NCBI RefSeq assembly: GCF_000317435.1
Contig: NC_019751.1
Coordinates: 2,914,001-2,978,000 of the forward strand
Length of the DNA stretch: 64,000 bases
Direction of reading: 5' to 3'
DNA from: Calothrix sp. PCC 6303
Lineage (GTDB): Bacteria; Cyanobacteriota; Cyanobacteriia; Cyanobacteriales; Nostocaceae
Position numbers and translations under genes: made by a program. Shown one piece after another: positions 26,207 through 35,787 of this stretch. How positions within the stretch are numbered: position 1 is the first letter of the stretch; each line of letters starts with the position of its first letter. A model generated the notes under the pieces. That model was not told where the DNA came from, searched no databases, and saw nothing but the letters and a program-made list of their open reading frames with translations.

Positions 26207-27148
26207 ATGACACATGTACGCAAACAAGTTTTAATCGCTACAGTTTTGCTTTGCAATTTTTCACTGTCATCAGTATCGAGCGTTGAATCAGATAAGTACC
26301 TTCAAAGCTTACTCGAAGATAATTCTAGCTACTCTGATAATTTAAACTCGAAAGCAAGATCGACAAATTTGAGCAGTTTTGAGCCAGGTATTGGTATTCG
26401 ATTCAAACTTCCCAGGGCTAACCCCTCTAAACGACCTAAAGTACCTACATTTACAAGACCAGTTAAACCAATAAAACCACAACCAATTAGAAAAATTAAT
26501 TTAACGTATCCTCCCTCAAACTACCAGCAAGCAAGTCTTGCAGTTCATAACGCAATTTACAAAAGTAAGCAAAAACAATCAGTTCAAAGGCTTTTGAATG
26601 ATATGCCAAGATCGGATGCAAGTCGTATAGAACAAAATATAGAAACTGATGTTACTGCAAAAATTCAGCTAGAGTTATTACGCAGTAATCTTCAGATTCA
26701 AGACTTGACTGACCAAAGATTTCAAGAAGTAGCAGATATATTTTATACAGGGCTTAAGGCTGTTGAATCCGTTTTAAGACCACGCTATGCAACTAGAAAT
26801 GGTTTCTTGACTCCTCAAGATCAAAAAGATGCAGAATTAGCTGCAAGACAAGCTATTAAAAAACGGAATCGAGACAAGAGAAACGTTGTTATGAGTAGCA
26901 CAACAATCACTATAATTACAGGAGCCGCAGTTAGATCAGGCACACAGAGAGTTAGGGAGAATAATAGTAATCAAATAAATATTAATCCTCGGAGCCGCTA
27001 TCCCGTAAATCGTTTGCCTACAGCAGTTTTCGAGCAACCCCACCACAAAATGATTAGAGAATTTATTACAGGATTGGTTTTAATATTTCTACCTTTGGTA
27101 CGTTTGATTACAATTTGCCGTAAGATTCGGTTGAGAAATTTGGGATAG
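26207..27148 (+). CDS. exported protein of unknown function with C-terminal membrane helix
   Basis: The 313-residue protein has an N-terminal signal-like segment (KQVLIATVLLCNFSLSSVSS), a Ser/Asn-rich part, and a Lys/Pro-rich basic stretch (about 75-105: RANPSKRPKVPTFTRPVKP). A helical middle follows (about 110-230) and then a hydrophobic helix near 285-303 (FITGLVLIFLPLVRLITI) followed by basic residues. The family is not recognised. It lies convergent to the caspase-TPR gene with 18 bp between the stops. Confidence 0.6.
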   Translation: MTHVRKQVLIATVLLCNFSLSSVSSVESDKYLQSLLEDNSSYSDNLNSKARSTNLSSFEPGIGIRFKLPRANPSKRPKVPTFTRPVKPIKPQPIRKINLTYPPSNYQQASLAVHNAIYKSKQKQSVQRLLNDMPRSDASRIEQNIETDVTAKIQLELLRSNLQIQDLTDQRFQEVADIFYTGLKAVESVLRPRYATRNGFLTPQDQKDAELAARQAIKKRNRDKRNVVMSSTTITIITGAAVRSGTQRVRENNSNQININPRSRYPVNRLPTAVFEQPHHKMIREFITGLVLIFLPLVRLITICRKIRLRNLG

Positions 27149-27166
27149 TCAATTAGTATCTATAAA

Positions 27167-28909
27167 CTAAGTATTAGCGATAAATCGCTTGAATAAGTTT
27201 CCCCAACTACTTTCTTTTTTAATTTGTTCAAATAAGTATTCCATTTGCTCGGCTGCATCATTCATACCTTGCTTTCTGAATAGCTCAACAGCTAGTTTTA
27301 TTTCACTTTCTGCTTTCTTTTTTTGATTATTTGCAAGTAGCGCAAACGCATAGTGTGTATAAGCGACTGGATCGGGCATACTATTTATAGCATTTTGGTT
27401 TATAGCTTCTTTAAACTCAACAATTGCATCCTTGTATTTTCCCTGTCCAGCAAAAATTATTCCTAAATCGCGGCGAAAGTCAGGATTTTTTGGTTGGAAG
27501 TCAATTGCTTTTTTTAATGTCTCACATGCACCCAAATAATTTCCTGCCTTATATAATGCCATTGCTAATCCAGCCATTGCTTCTGGATAATCTTGCTTTA
27601 TTTTGATAGCTTCTTCATAACTTCTAACAGCATCATCATTAAAGATGTCACATTGATAAAATGTTTTTCCTAGCAAATAGTATATTTTTGCTAAATCAAC
27701 AGATTTATTGTCACTAAATTTAATTGCTAACTTATATGCTTCAATTGCTCTTCCAAGCTGATTTGTTCTATAAAAAACTGTTCCAAACCATACATGAAGA
27801 TTGATATTGTTTGGTTTGAGATTAATCACATATTCATATGCATGAATAGCATCTTCTATTTGTCCATTCTCTAGCAAAATATATGCTAATTGCTCATGAA
27901 TTATAGGATTATTTGGATTAACCACAAGTGCTTCTTTAAATATATAAATCGATTCTTGTAATCTATTTTGCTTGTAAAGTTCTTTTGCTAAACGAATGTA
28001 AAGTAATTCAATATCTTCATTTTTCAGATTCCAATGATGTTGAATCTCTTGCAATTCCTCTCTTATTTTCGTAGAAAATGGTAATTTATTATCAACTTGC
28101 CGAACTAAAGCTTGTAGAAACTTATCTAATGGATTAGGTTTTCCTAAAATTAGTTTAATAGCTTCACCATGATTGCTTATTTGTGGAATTTGGGAGATTC
28201 TTTTTTCTCTGTAGTATTTCTGTAACTTTTGGCGTACTACTATAGTTAGTTGTTCATTCGTAACCCACTCATTTTCTTGATTTTTGTAAGGGTCAATCCC
28301 AGCAATCAGCGCACTGCTGAATAATCCATGCTTGCTATCCAGCTGCTGATAAGCTACTTCATAATCACGAGATGCTGCAATCAAACAGCGATCGCAACCA
28401 GAGTTCTGTCTTCCCAGTTCAGTATCTCTAAAATTTAGCAATTCTCCACTAAAACAACAATCCAGCCAAATAACTTGTTGCTTTACTTGGCTTTTCTGCA
28501 AAATATCCCATAAATCTTCCAGTGACATACCCCATTTCTCTCTACTGAAATTAGTATCGCTAACTGCCAAAAAACCTTGCTTTTGTGTATCTAGAGTCCT
28601 TCGCAGTCCATGTCCAGCAAAAAATAACAGTGCAGTTGTTGGGATATTATTACTATTCGGGAGAAAGAGGTTTGCGATCGCTGTTTCTAACTCTTCTGTT
28701 GTGACTTTTTTCTTTGGATCAACCTGTAATTTCCCTTCAATTATGCTTTCTGGCAGACGCTTAACCCGAAAATCACCATGATTTTCTAGCAATTGCGCGA
28801 TCGCTTCCGCATCAGCAGCAGGTGTTGTCAGGTGTTTTGCAGGGCTTGTCGGTGTATCCTTTAAAAAAGGATATTGATTGATACCAACTACAAGTGCATC
28901 TCGTCTCAT
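27167..28909 (-). CDS. caspase-like peptidase with C-terminal TPR array
   Basis: The ATG at 28909 is chosen because MRRDALVVGINQYPFLKD matches the start of the caspase-iSTAND paralogue at 25754. The caspase domain (1-240) has LLFFAGHG and WLDCCFSG. The rest is a set of about seven TPR units (for example VNPNNPIIHEQLAYILLENG, YPEAMAGLAMALYKAGNY, NPDFRRDLGIIFAGQGKY). The first 250 residues are close to the paralogue, so the peptidase is shared and the sensing part is exchanged. It is divergent from the CHAT gene with only 39 bp between start codons, so their promoters must overlap each other's coding regions. Confidence 0.88.
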   Translation of the reverse strand: MRRDALVVGINQYPFLKDTPTSPAKHLTTPAADAEAIAQLLENHGDFRVKRLPESIIEGKLQVDPKKKVTTEELETAIANLFLPNSNNIPTTALLFFAGHGLRRTLDTQKQGFLAVSDTNFSREKWGMSLEDLWDILQKSQVKQQVIWLDCCFSGELLNFRDTELGRQNSGCDRCLIAASRDYEVAYQQLDSKHGLFSSALIAGIDPYKNQENEWVTNEQLTIVVRQKLQKYYREKRISQIPQISNHGEAIKLILGKPNPLDKFLQALVRQVDNKLPFSTKIREELQEIQHHWNLKNEDIELLYIRLAKELYKQNRLQESIYIFKEALVVNPNNPIIHEQLAYILLENGQIEDAIHAYEYVINLKPNNINLHVWFGTVFYRTNQLGRAIEAYKLAIKFSDNKSVDLAKIYYLLGKTFYQCDIFNDDAVRSYEEAIKIKQDYPEAMAGLAMALYKAGNYLGACETLKKAIDFQPKNPDFRRDLGIIFAGQGKYKDAIVEFKEAINQNAINSMPDPVAYTHYAFALLANNQKKKAESEIKLAVELFRKQGMNDAAEQMEYLFEQIKKESSWGNLFKRFIANT

Positions 28910-28948
28910 AGTAAATAAATATACATTTATAATTTTTATCAAAAACTA

Positions 28949-31126
28949 ATGAATTCTTCCATTAACAAAACCCTCATAGCCCTATTGCTGGCTATTAAAG
29001 AGCTACAAATTCCCTTAAGCAAAGACGAACAAACAATCCTGCAAGATGTCGGACAACAGCTGGATATTGACCCTGATTATTGGGACTTTATCGAAGAACA
29101 GATAACAGCACTTATTGAAGGTAATTATACCTTAAACCAACTTTTTAAGGCGAAAATACGCAAATTAGATGCTTTGGATGGTCGAATACCTAGAGAATTT
29201 TTGCCTAATTTAGCTGAGTTAAAAACAGAACTTTTTGGAGAGACAAAAGAAATTGTCACCTTCGATGGTTCAAGCAACGGCGAGAATAGGAATAGGACTA
29301 CACAAATAATTGATATTACTAGCACTATTCTAAAGACAGAAAACCAAGACCAAACTACCAAGCAACTCGTTTTTTTAGAACAAATCTCCCAGTACGTAGA
29401 TAATTATCGTTACTTTAATACTTACTTTACTGAATTCAAGAACCAAACAATAATCCCCACAACCGAACCCCTAATCCACGGACAGACTTATTTACTATGT
29501 ATAAACATTAGCCCTGAACCCCAAGGAATAGATACAACTACCTTCCCCGATAAAACCTTAACTCGGGTTTGGAACGACCAAGAAACCCTACTTCTAGATG
29601 TCGCGGTTACTTCCAAAGATTTCCATATTAATGCAACTACCAAAAAATTATCCTTACCCCGCACAGGTGCATCTGATAACCTGATATTTACAGTCAAACC
29701 TCATAAATTTGATGGTCGCGGTTACATCCAAGTCGAGTTATTCTACCGTGGCTACTTGCTTCAATCCAAGCAACTTGCAATCCTAATTATTCCTACAGTT
29801 GGTGCAGATATCCCCGAATCATTGCGTCCTCCCCAAAGCAGTCGCGTTATATTTACTACCACTGATTTACTAACAAACGAAAAATTAGCACGTCTTCCAG
29901 AGCGATTCTTAACTATAGATGTACAGGTTGATATGCAAGATGGTACCACCGACCTGCGTTTTCTAGACAGGACTCAGGGGAACCGAGAATTAGTATCCTA
30001 TGAAACGAACTTACAGTCCGGATTGGGAAGTGCGATCGCTTCTGTGCGAAAAAAATTAAAAGCGATCGCATCTACTAAGGAAGGCTATCAGTTTAAAATC
30101 CAAGGGGATATGCCATTACTGAATACTTGGCTACCTCAGTTGGCTGATGCTGGTCGAAGGTTGTATCGTTTGTTACTACCAGAGAACAAAAGTCAAACAT
30201 TAGGCGAAGATAAGGGGGAAAAGTTACGAGCCGCCTTGAAGCCTGATAGTGTGATTCAAATTAACCCAATTAATAATCCCATTTTAGGGTTAAGAAATAC
30301 AACAATTCCTTGGGGCTTACTATACGAGCGCAAAGTTATACCTAGCAAACAACTTCAAGTTTGCCAGCAATTTCAGAGTCACGATATCGACTGTAATAGT
30401 TGTCCTGCCAAAAATGATTATAATTTTGTTTGTCCCCATGCTTTTTGGGGCTATCGTTATGCGATCGAGCAATTACCAGGTTGGACAAATGAAGAAAGTT
30501 CTTACACACCTAATTTGGTATGGGAAATTAATAATACTCAGCCTTTACACATCAATTTCAATGTTTGGCGAGATTTTCGGTTTTGGAAAAACCACCTGCC
30601 TAAACTGGAAAAACTTGGCTCAGTGAAAATGCTAGTAGCTGAGGAACGTATCGAACTTCAAGATATTTGGGCAACCTATAGTTCAGATTTAGATATTATC
30701 TACTTTTATTGTCACGGTGGCATTGATGAAGTTGAAAATATTCCTTATTTGCAATTAAGCGATGAAAAAATATACAGTAATACAATTGATGCTTTGGAAG
30801 TTAATTGGCAACATCGTCCTTTAGTTTTACTAAACGGCTGCTCTACAGGAGATTATAGTCCCGAAAGTTATATGAATTTAATTAACGACTTTCGTGGGGC
30901 GGGAGCAAGTGGTGTCATTGGTACAGAATGTCCCGTACCGGAAATGTTTGCTGAACCTTATGCTTTGGCATTATTGACAAGGGTATTTCGAGGAGAACCT
31001 TTAGGAAAAGCCATGCTTGCAGTGCGTCGGGAAATGCTTCAGCAAAATCTCAATCCTTTAGGCTTAGTTTATTCATTGTATGCTCCTTATGAGATTGCTT
31101 TAGCTCGTGCTGTTACCCATCACTAG
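28949..31126 (+). CDS. CHAT-domain peptidase with N-terminal effector-associated-like region
   Basis: The 725-residue protein ends in a CHAT domain. The catalytic His lies in IYFYCHGG (H589) and Cys in LLNGCSTGD (C631), with the late motif AGASGVIGTECPVP and the final PLGKAMLAVRREML helix. The first 90 residues are a helical module (LLLAIKELQIPLSKDEQTIL ... WDFIEEQITALIEGNYTLNQLF) that may be an adaptor. The middle part is strand-rich and includes a Cys cluster (DIDCNSCPAKNDYNFVCPHAFWG) that could bind zinc. It is probably co-transcribed with the membrane protein 15 bp downstream. Confidence 0.85.
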   Translation: MNSSINKTLIALLLAIKELQIPLSKDEQTILQDVGQQLDIDPDYWDFIEEQITALIEGNYTLNQLFKAKIRKLDALDGRIPREFLPNLAELKTELFGETKEIVTFDGSSNGENRNRTTQIIDITSTILKTENQDQTTKQLVFLEQISQYVDNYRYFNTYFTEFKNQTIIPTTEPLIHGQTYLLCINISPEPQGIDTTTFPDKTLTRVWNDQETLLLDVAVTSKDFHINATTKKLSLPRTGASDNLIFTVKPHKFDGRGYIQVELFYRGYLLQSKQLAILIIPTVGADIPESLRPPQSSRVIFTTTDLLTNEKLARLPERFLTIDVQVDMQDGTTDLRFLDRTQGNRELVSYETNLQSGLGSAIASVRKKLKAIASTKEGYQFKIQGDMPLLNTWLPQLADAGRRLYRLLLPENKSQTLGEDKGEKLRAALKPDSVIQINPINNPILGLRNTTIPWGLLYERKVIPSKQLQVCQQFQSHDIDCNSCPAKNDYNFVCPHAFWGYRYAIEQLPGWTNEESSYTPNLVWEINNTQPLHINFNVWRDFRFWKNHLPKLEKLGSVKMLVAEERIELQDIWATYSSDLDIIYFYCHGGIDEVENIPYLQLSDEKIYSNTIDALEVNWQHRPLVLLNGCSTGDYSPESYMNLINDFRGAGASGVIGTECPVPEMFAEPYALALLTRVFRGEPLGKAMLAVRREMLQQNLNPLGLVYSLYAPYEIALARAVTHH

Positions 31127-31141
31127 TTACTAAAAATACCT

Positions 31142-32806
31142 ATGAAACCCTGGATTACTGCTGCATTACTGATTTTATTGATTTGCCCTGCTCCTGCTTA
31201 CGCCCAAGTTAACGTTAAAATTGAAGTCGATGCCAAAGACAAGCCTCTAGAAATTAAAGGTTGGCTGGGGGAAGAAAACGCCTTAATTGGTAATATTCGC
31301 TTTACTGCATCTGGAAAGGATGTGGCAGCTTTAACATTACTAGCATCAGACTTAAAGCGGCAGGGAGCAGATGAAATAATTGGTCGGCAACAGGTGGAAT
31401 TAATTGGGGAACGGAAGCTGGAAGCGGGATTACCGAAAGATTTTCAGGTCAAGGTGAATGGTGTCAAGTTACCAGGAACCTATACAGGGGAGATTGAATT
31501 GCTTTTACCTGGTCAAAAACGCTCAGAAGCGTTGGTAATCCCCCTGAAAGTGAAAGCAAAAGCAAAACCCGCTTTGGTACCCGTCAAAGGCTCAGAACAG
31601 GTACAAGTGCAATTAGTTCGATGTAGTTGGGACTGCGGTTTGGCTCATCTATTACTTCCTGCTAGTAATTTCCAAAATCAATGGCAACTTCGTTTAGATA
31701 ATCCAATTCAATCACCAGTTTCCCTCACCAGTGCAGAGGTAGTTTTAGAAGGGAAGCAAACTGGCTACCAAATTAGGACAACAGAGGTGGAACCGCCACC
31801 AAACTCAGAAATGCCAGCCAATAAGATTATTAGTTTGCCATTGAAATGGACGCGATCGCGTATTCCCCCTGACCGTTATACTGGGGCAGTTTACCTCACG
31901 CTTGAAGGTAAAGAAGGGAGACTGGTGATTCCTATCGATTTAAGTATGCGTACTGGTCCAGCATTGCCAATTTTCGTTTTATTCGTTGGAATCATTTTGG
32001 GCAGATTGTTTAAATATATGCAAGAAAAGGGGATTCCCCAATCTGATGCTTTGGCGAAGCTGTATCAAGTTGAGGGACAAATTTTTGCTGAATCTGACTC
32101 AAAAGACCAAGAAATTCTCACCCCAATGTTGAAAAAAGTCCGGGATTCTGTTTCTCAAATTGAGTTAGAAACAGTAACCACAGATTTAGGTAAAATTAAA
32201 GAGCGTTCAAACTGCTTAACTAGCCTGCGAAAAATGGAACAGCAGTTGCAAGGTATGGAACAAGACCCCGATGTTGGGGGTGAGAATGGAGTATTGGCAA
32301 AAATTCAAGAAGCTCGTAATTTGATTAAATTTAAGAATGACGATAAAGCAAAGGAATTGCTGCAACAGATGTCCTTAATGATTGCCAAAGTCAGCAAAGG
32401 GATGATGGGAGCAGACGACAAACCCGATCCTAGTTTAACAGCAGCCGAAAATGAAGCCGTTTTAGCGATCGCATCTGCTGAACGTGCTGTACAAGCTACT
32501 GTTGTCCAATCAAAAACGGCGATGAACAGGTTTGCTTGGTTGAAACAAAGATTGATAGATATTGCGGGGGTATCTAACGAACTGCGAGCAGAAGCAACAC
32601 TTTGGATTGGGAGACCCTTGTTGTCGTTAGCGTTATTATTCGGGCTATCCTTAGTAGGGATACGCTCTCTTTATGTAGAAAAAGGAACAACTTTTGGATC
32701 TGACCCTTTTTCTGATTATTTGGGATTGATACTTTGGGGATTGAGTGCGGATGTGGCTAGCCGTAGTGTGACTAATTTACCGGGGGGAGAGGAGAAAAAA
32801 GGTTAA
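31142..32806 (+). CDS. membrane protein partner of the CHAT gene: exported beta region, two membrane helices, cytoplasmic coiled coil
   Basis: The 554-residue protein has a signal peptide (WITAALLILLICPAPAYAQ) and an exported strand-rich region of about 250 residues, with Ig-like segments such as GTYTGEIELLLPG and DRYTGAVYLTLEG. A membrane helix lies near 275-295 (LPIFVLFVGIILGRLF), followed by a coiled-coil cytoplasmic part, and a second helix near 497-515 (LLSLALLFGLSLVGI). It ends with DYLGLILWGLSADVASRSV, a segment seen in several cyanobacterial membrane proteins linked to conflict genes. Function is unknown. Position suggests a sensor or a target in the membrane for the CHAT peptidase. 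Confidence 0.7.
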   Translation: MKPWITAALLILLICPAPAYAQVNVKIEVDAKDKPLEIKGWLGEENALIGNIRFTASGKDVAALTLLASDLKRQGADEIIGRQQVELIGERKLEAGLPKDFQVKVNGVKLPGTYTGEIELLLPGQKRSEALVIPLKVKAKAKPALVPVKGSEQVQVQLVRCSWDCGLAHLLLPASNFQNQWQLRLDNPIQSPVSLTSAEVVLEGKQTGYQIRTTEVEPPPNSEMPANKIISLPLKWTRSRIPPDRYTGAVYLTLEGKEGRLVIPIDLSMRTGPALPIFVLFVGIILGRLFKYMQEKGIPQSDALAKLYQVEGQIFAESDSKDQEILTPMLKKVRDSVSQIELETVTTDLGKIKERSNCLTSLRKMEQQLQGMEQDPDVGGENGVLAKIQEARNLIKFKNDDKAKELLQQMSLMIAKVSKGMMGADDKPDPSLTAAENEAVLAIASAERAVQATVVQSKTAMNRFAWLKQRLIDIAGVSNELRAEATLWIGRPLLSLALLFGLSLVGIRSLYVEKGTTFGSDPFSDYLGLILWGLSADVASRSVTNLPGGEEKKG

Positions 32807-33232
32807 TTTTATACTTTCTTTTTCTCCCGAATCTAAAAGGATATTTCTTTCAACTCTACGGATTTATTCGGTATGTACAAAAATATAAGTTTACCTGTTT
32901 TCATCAAAATCGTTAATTTAATTTAGAGAACCACACAAAAAGAAATGCTCTTCGGTCATTCTGTTGCTTGTATCCCTGGAGCTTGCGCTTATAATCTTGC
33001 CAGATGCTATCCTACGGGGAAAGCTTTGCCTACACAGGATCAATTATAAGGAAAAATTTATGTCATTCTGACCACTAAAGATAACGCAAGCAATACTTTT
33101 GTCTCATGCTAGAATTTTGAAATATTTACATTTCTTCATATTGATAATATTTGATTATGAAAATGTAAAATAATAAATCTGTGCCTGTGTTGATATGCAA
33201 TTGAAATCGTATTCCTAGCTCAAAATCTAGAT
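32807..33232. other. intergenic region, nothing recognised
   Basis: This is a 426-bp AT-rich stretch without supported genes, strong hairpins or repeats. Confidence 0.4.
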
Positions 33233-33487
33233 ATGACACTAATCAAAAAATCTGAAAAACAACTTCTTCTTAAAATCAAAAATATTGAGGAAGAAGAACA
33301 AAATTTACAGCCAGATACAAAGGATGTTCCAGAGGTGAGTCTGGAGCTAAAACGCATAATTATAGAAAATAAAGAATCTAACTATATTCCAATGCGGGAT
33401 AACCCGATAGTTCAATCTATCGGTAACTCAGGGTGGCAAATCTCTGATATTTGGAGAGATATTAGAGTCGATAACTTCTCTGATTGA
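33233..33487 (+). CDS. small hypothetical protein
   Basis: The 84-residue product is charged at the N-terminus (Lys/Glu-rich, LLLKIKNIEEEEQNLQPD) and polar throughout, ending DIWRDIRVDNFSD. No domain is recognised and there is no clear Shine-Dalgarno sequence before the ATG. Codon composition looks protein-like, and no overlapping ORF competes with it. Confidence 0.4.
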   Translation: MTLIKKSEKQLLLKIKNIEEEEQNLQPDTKDVPEVSLELKRIIIENKESNYIPMRDNPIVQSIGNSGWQISDIWRDIRVDNFSD

Positions 33488-33513
33488 TAAAAATAAATAC
33501 TCGCATAGGTTTA

Positions 33514-33885
33514 TTAGTTTAAATATTGCTGCAATGTAAACAATAAATGAAAGCATCGCAGTAAAATTTCTACTGAATAATGGTACGGTTTTCCATAAAA
33601 CCATCCTTCCACGGTTCGTTCATGATACCCGGTTAATGTCGATAAAGTTGTCAGACAAGCTTTCATGTACCCCGTCGGATTTCGTTCTCCATTGCTTGGC
33701 AATTCGATTCCGGGATGGATGATTGGTATCCAAATCAAGCACCATTCTTGTGGTGTCATCGGTTCGAGCAGTGTGAAAAATATCTGTTGATTATTGGGGT
33801 TATACTGTGACCGCAGTATAAATTTTGCAAACCAGCGAGGGATTTTCTTGATATGAATCTCTTTTTCTCGACATTGCATTTTCAA
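33514..33885 (-). CDS. hypothetical protein with a possible helix-turn-helix
   Basis: The 123-residue product starts basic (KKIPRWFAKFILRS) and has a C-terminal region LSTLTGYHERTVEGWFYGKPYHYSVEILLRCFHLLF that reads like a helix-turn-helix of the XRE/plasmid control type. It lies 90 bp downstream of the coiled-coil gene on the same strand and may be co-transcribed. Function is unknown; plasmid maintenance or phage-like regulation is possible. Confidence 0.5.
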   Translation of the reverse strand: MKMQCREKEIHIKKIPRWFAKFILRSQYNPNNQQIFFTLLEPMTPQEWCLIWIPIIHPGIELPSNGERNPTGYMKACLTTLSTLTGYHERTVEGWFYGKPYHYSVEILLRCFHLLFTLQQYLN

Positions 33886-33975
33886 TTTCTTTGGTTAGCT
33901 TGTTTTCGCCATGTCAAACTGATCGCCATTTTGAATCAATAGCAAAATTCGACACAAATCTAATTTGATGTAAAC

Positions 33976-35373
33976 CTAAAATGCGATTTCTTGCTGTTGG
34001 TAAGTGGGAGAAGATTGTTTCAAGTCAGAAATGAAAGCAGCGATCGCACTAATCCCCGTACACAATATCCCACTAGCAGCACGATAACCCCGACGACTCC
34101 AACCAGACCACCCAAATCTTTCCCCTATCTCACCAAACTCCTCTAAAACTGCATCTGATTTTGATTCTTGCTGTGAGCGATCGCTTGTTTGAAGCCGAAC
34201 AATTTCTTGCTCTTTCTGCGACAACACACTGTTTAAGCGATCGACTTCGGACATCAACGGTTCGATAGTTTTCTCCAACTCCGAGTTAACCACTTTTGCA
34301 GCTTGATTGTTAAAAGTATTACCCCAATTGTTCGCACTGGAGTTTTCGAGGGCTTTTTTTAACTCAGCCACCCGTTTTTCTAATAGTCGGTTTTTGGTTT
34401 GCAATGCGTTAAGCGATCGCACCTCCAAATCTTTGCTTGCTAATTGTTCGATTAATTTCTGTTTGGCTTGTTCCAGCGCACGAGCATATTCCTGAGCAGC
34501 TTGAATTTCTCGTTTTGCAGCTTGCAATGCAGCATCCCGAATTTCGATAAACCTCCCCTGCTCGGACTCTGCTTTTTCGCGTTCCCTTTGTGCTAAAGCA
34601 TCTGCGACTTTTTGTTCGACTTGGGCAGCAGTAAAAAGCTCTTGGGAAGTGGTCTTGGCAATTGGTTGTTGAGTTTCTAGTTCGATTTGGTGAGGTTTGA
34701 GCAGGTGTTTGACTTCCATCCCCTGAGCGATCGTATGGTCAAGCAATACCCAGAAGTCATCTTGCCGCTTGGACATGATTATCCCACTGCTCCCATTCCA
34801 ACCCGTATTCTCTTCCTTAACGACTATTCGCATTCCTGGGACTAATTCGGGGATTGAGGAGGAAATTTGATTTGCGTCCTCACTAGGAAATGCTTGCTTA
34901 TTTCCTCCCTCTCTGGCTCTCTCACCCCCTCGCTCCTGCTTAACCTGCGCTGCGGTCTTTTTGCCCGATTGCACCAATTCCTTGACCAAATCGTGGCTCA
35001 CTTTGGTTAGCTGTCGAAGTGCAGAAACGCTCCAATTTTGTAGGTTTTGACGGATTAGTTTTTGCGATCGCGTGGGTAATTTCTCGAACCAGGCGCTAAT
35101 TTCCATTGCTGAGGAGGCAATATAGCGGGACGCACCAAAATCAGGTGAAGCAAGCCATTCAGAGAATACTTTCTTGCCATTCGGGCAAAACGCAAGGCAG
35201 TCAAAGTAGAAATCTTGGAGCGATCGCCCTATCTCAATTAAGCCATCAAAGGTCTGGCGAACGAAGCCAAAGAAGTTGCCGAGAGTGGATTTTGCCTTAG
35301 CTTGTAAATCGGGTTTGGCAAAGCGATCGTAATCGAAGCTATACGCTAGTGAAAAAGGAGCAGTTGCGTTCAT
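33976..35373 (-). CDS. coiled-coil protein with SH3/KOW-like insert, plasmid-maintenance-type context
   Basis: This is a 465-residue protein. The N-terminal 150 residues are helical (FGFVRQTFDGLIEIGRSLQDFYFDCLAF, KLIRQNLQNWSVSALRQLTKV). A beta segment follows at about 195-255 (LVPGMRIVVKEENTGWNGSSGIIMSKRQDDFWVLLD) with SH3/KOW character, then a long coiled coil at about 265-415 rich in Glu, Gln and Lys. A glycine-rich hydrophobic end may touch the membrane. I do not recognise a named family. It is divergent from a ribbon-helix-helix gene whose operator lies between them, so it is probably controlled by that protein. Confidence 0.65.
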   Translation of the reverse strand: MNATAPFSLAYSFDYDRFAKPDLQAKAKSTLGNFFGFVRQTFDGLIEIGRSLQDFYFDCLAFCPNGKKVFSEWLASPDFGASRYIASSAMEISAWFEKLPTRSQKLIRQNLQNWSVSALRQLTKVSHDLVKELVQSGKKTAAQVKQERGGERAREGGNKQAFPSEDANQISSSIPELVPGMRIVVKEENTGWNGSSGIIMSKRQDDFWVLLDHTIAQGMEVKHLLKPHQIELETQQPIAKTTSQELFTAAQVEQKVADALAQREREKAESEQGRFIEIRDAALQAAKREIQAAQEYARALEQAKQKLIEQLASKDLEVRSLNALQTKNRLLEKRVAELKKALENSSANNWGNTFNNQAAKVVNSELEKTIEPLMSEVDRLNSVLSQKEQEIVRLQTSDRSQQESKSDAVLEEFGEIGERFGWSGWSRRGYRAASGILCTGISAIAAFISDLKQSSPTYQQQEIAF

Positions 35374-35533
35374 AATTAAAGATGTCCCTATTCATTTGGG
35401 CTAACCTTGCCCTCCGTCCTGATTGCGAGTCTTGCGGGGGGTTTTGGTTTCTAAAAACGTGCGTTGCAAACCCTCTATAAGCAATGCTTTAATGCAATGC
35501 TGAGAGGATTTTTGCGTTTATACCTAAATTTTA

Positions 35534-35565
35534 TCACGTAGTCACGTAGTCACTTAATCACTTAA
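35534..35565. promoter_or_regulatory. four tandem 8-bp operator repeats (TCACGTAG x2, TCACTTAA x2)
   Basis: The direct repeats run without gaps and end 21 bp before the start of the ribbon-helix-helix gene. ParG/omega/CopG-type proteins bind tandem short repeats with a TCAC core, so this is the likely autoregulatory site. It also faces the divergent coiled-coil gene. Confidence 0.65.
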
Positions 35566-35586
35566 ATATATTTAACACTAAAAATT

Positions 35587-35787
35587 ATGTCTAAAAAAAC
35601 GAGGACGGAGAGACTTAATTTATCGATGGACGAAAATCTGAAGCGACATTTTAATACCGTGTGTACGTGGAAGGGTGTAAACATGAGCGATGTAGCGCAC
35701 GAATTAATCGAACACTGGGTTAAGGAGAATGCACCGCCAGGGCTTTTTGATAAACCAGATGATGTTGATGATAAAAATGGGAAGTAG
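35587..35787 (+). CDS. ribbon-helix-helix DNA-binding protein (ParG/CopG-like)
   Basis: The 66-residue protein has the RHH pattern: a short strand (RTERLNLSMDENL), helix (KRHFNTVCTWKG), turn and second helix (NMSDVAHELIEHWVKE), then a flexible acidic tail. Such proteins act as dimers that repress their own promoter and often serve in plasmid partition or antitoxin roles. Four tandem 8-bp repeats lie directly upstream. No ParA ATPase is nearby, so a partition role is unproven. Confidence 0.75.
   Translation: MSKKTRTERLNLSMDENLKRHFNTVCTWKGVNMSDVAHELIEHWVKENAPPGLFDKPDDVDDKNGK

Noticed and set aside
35534-35565. Tandem 8-bp repeats considered as a replication origin or CRISPR remnant
   Set aside because: Only four units, no spacers, no Rep gene; the position just before an RHH gene fits an operator better.
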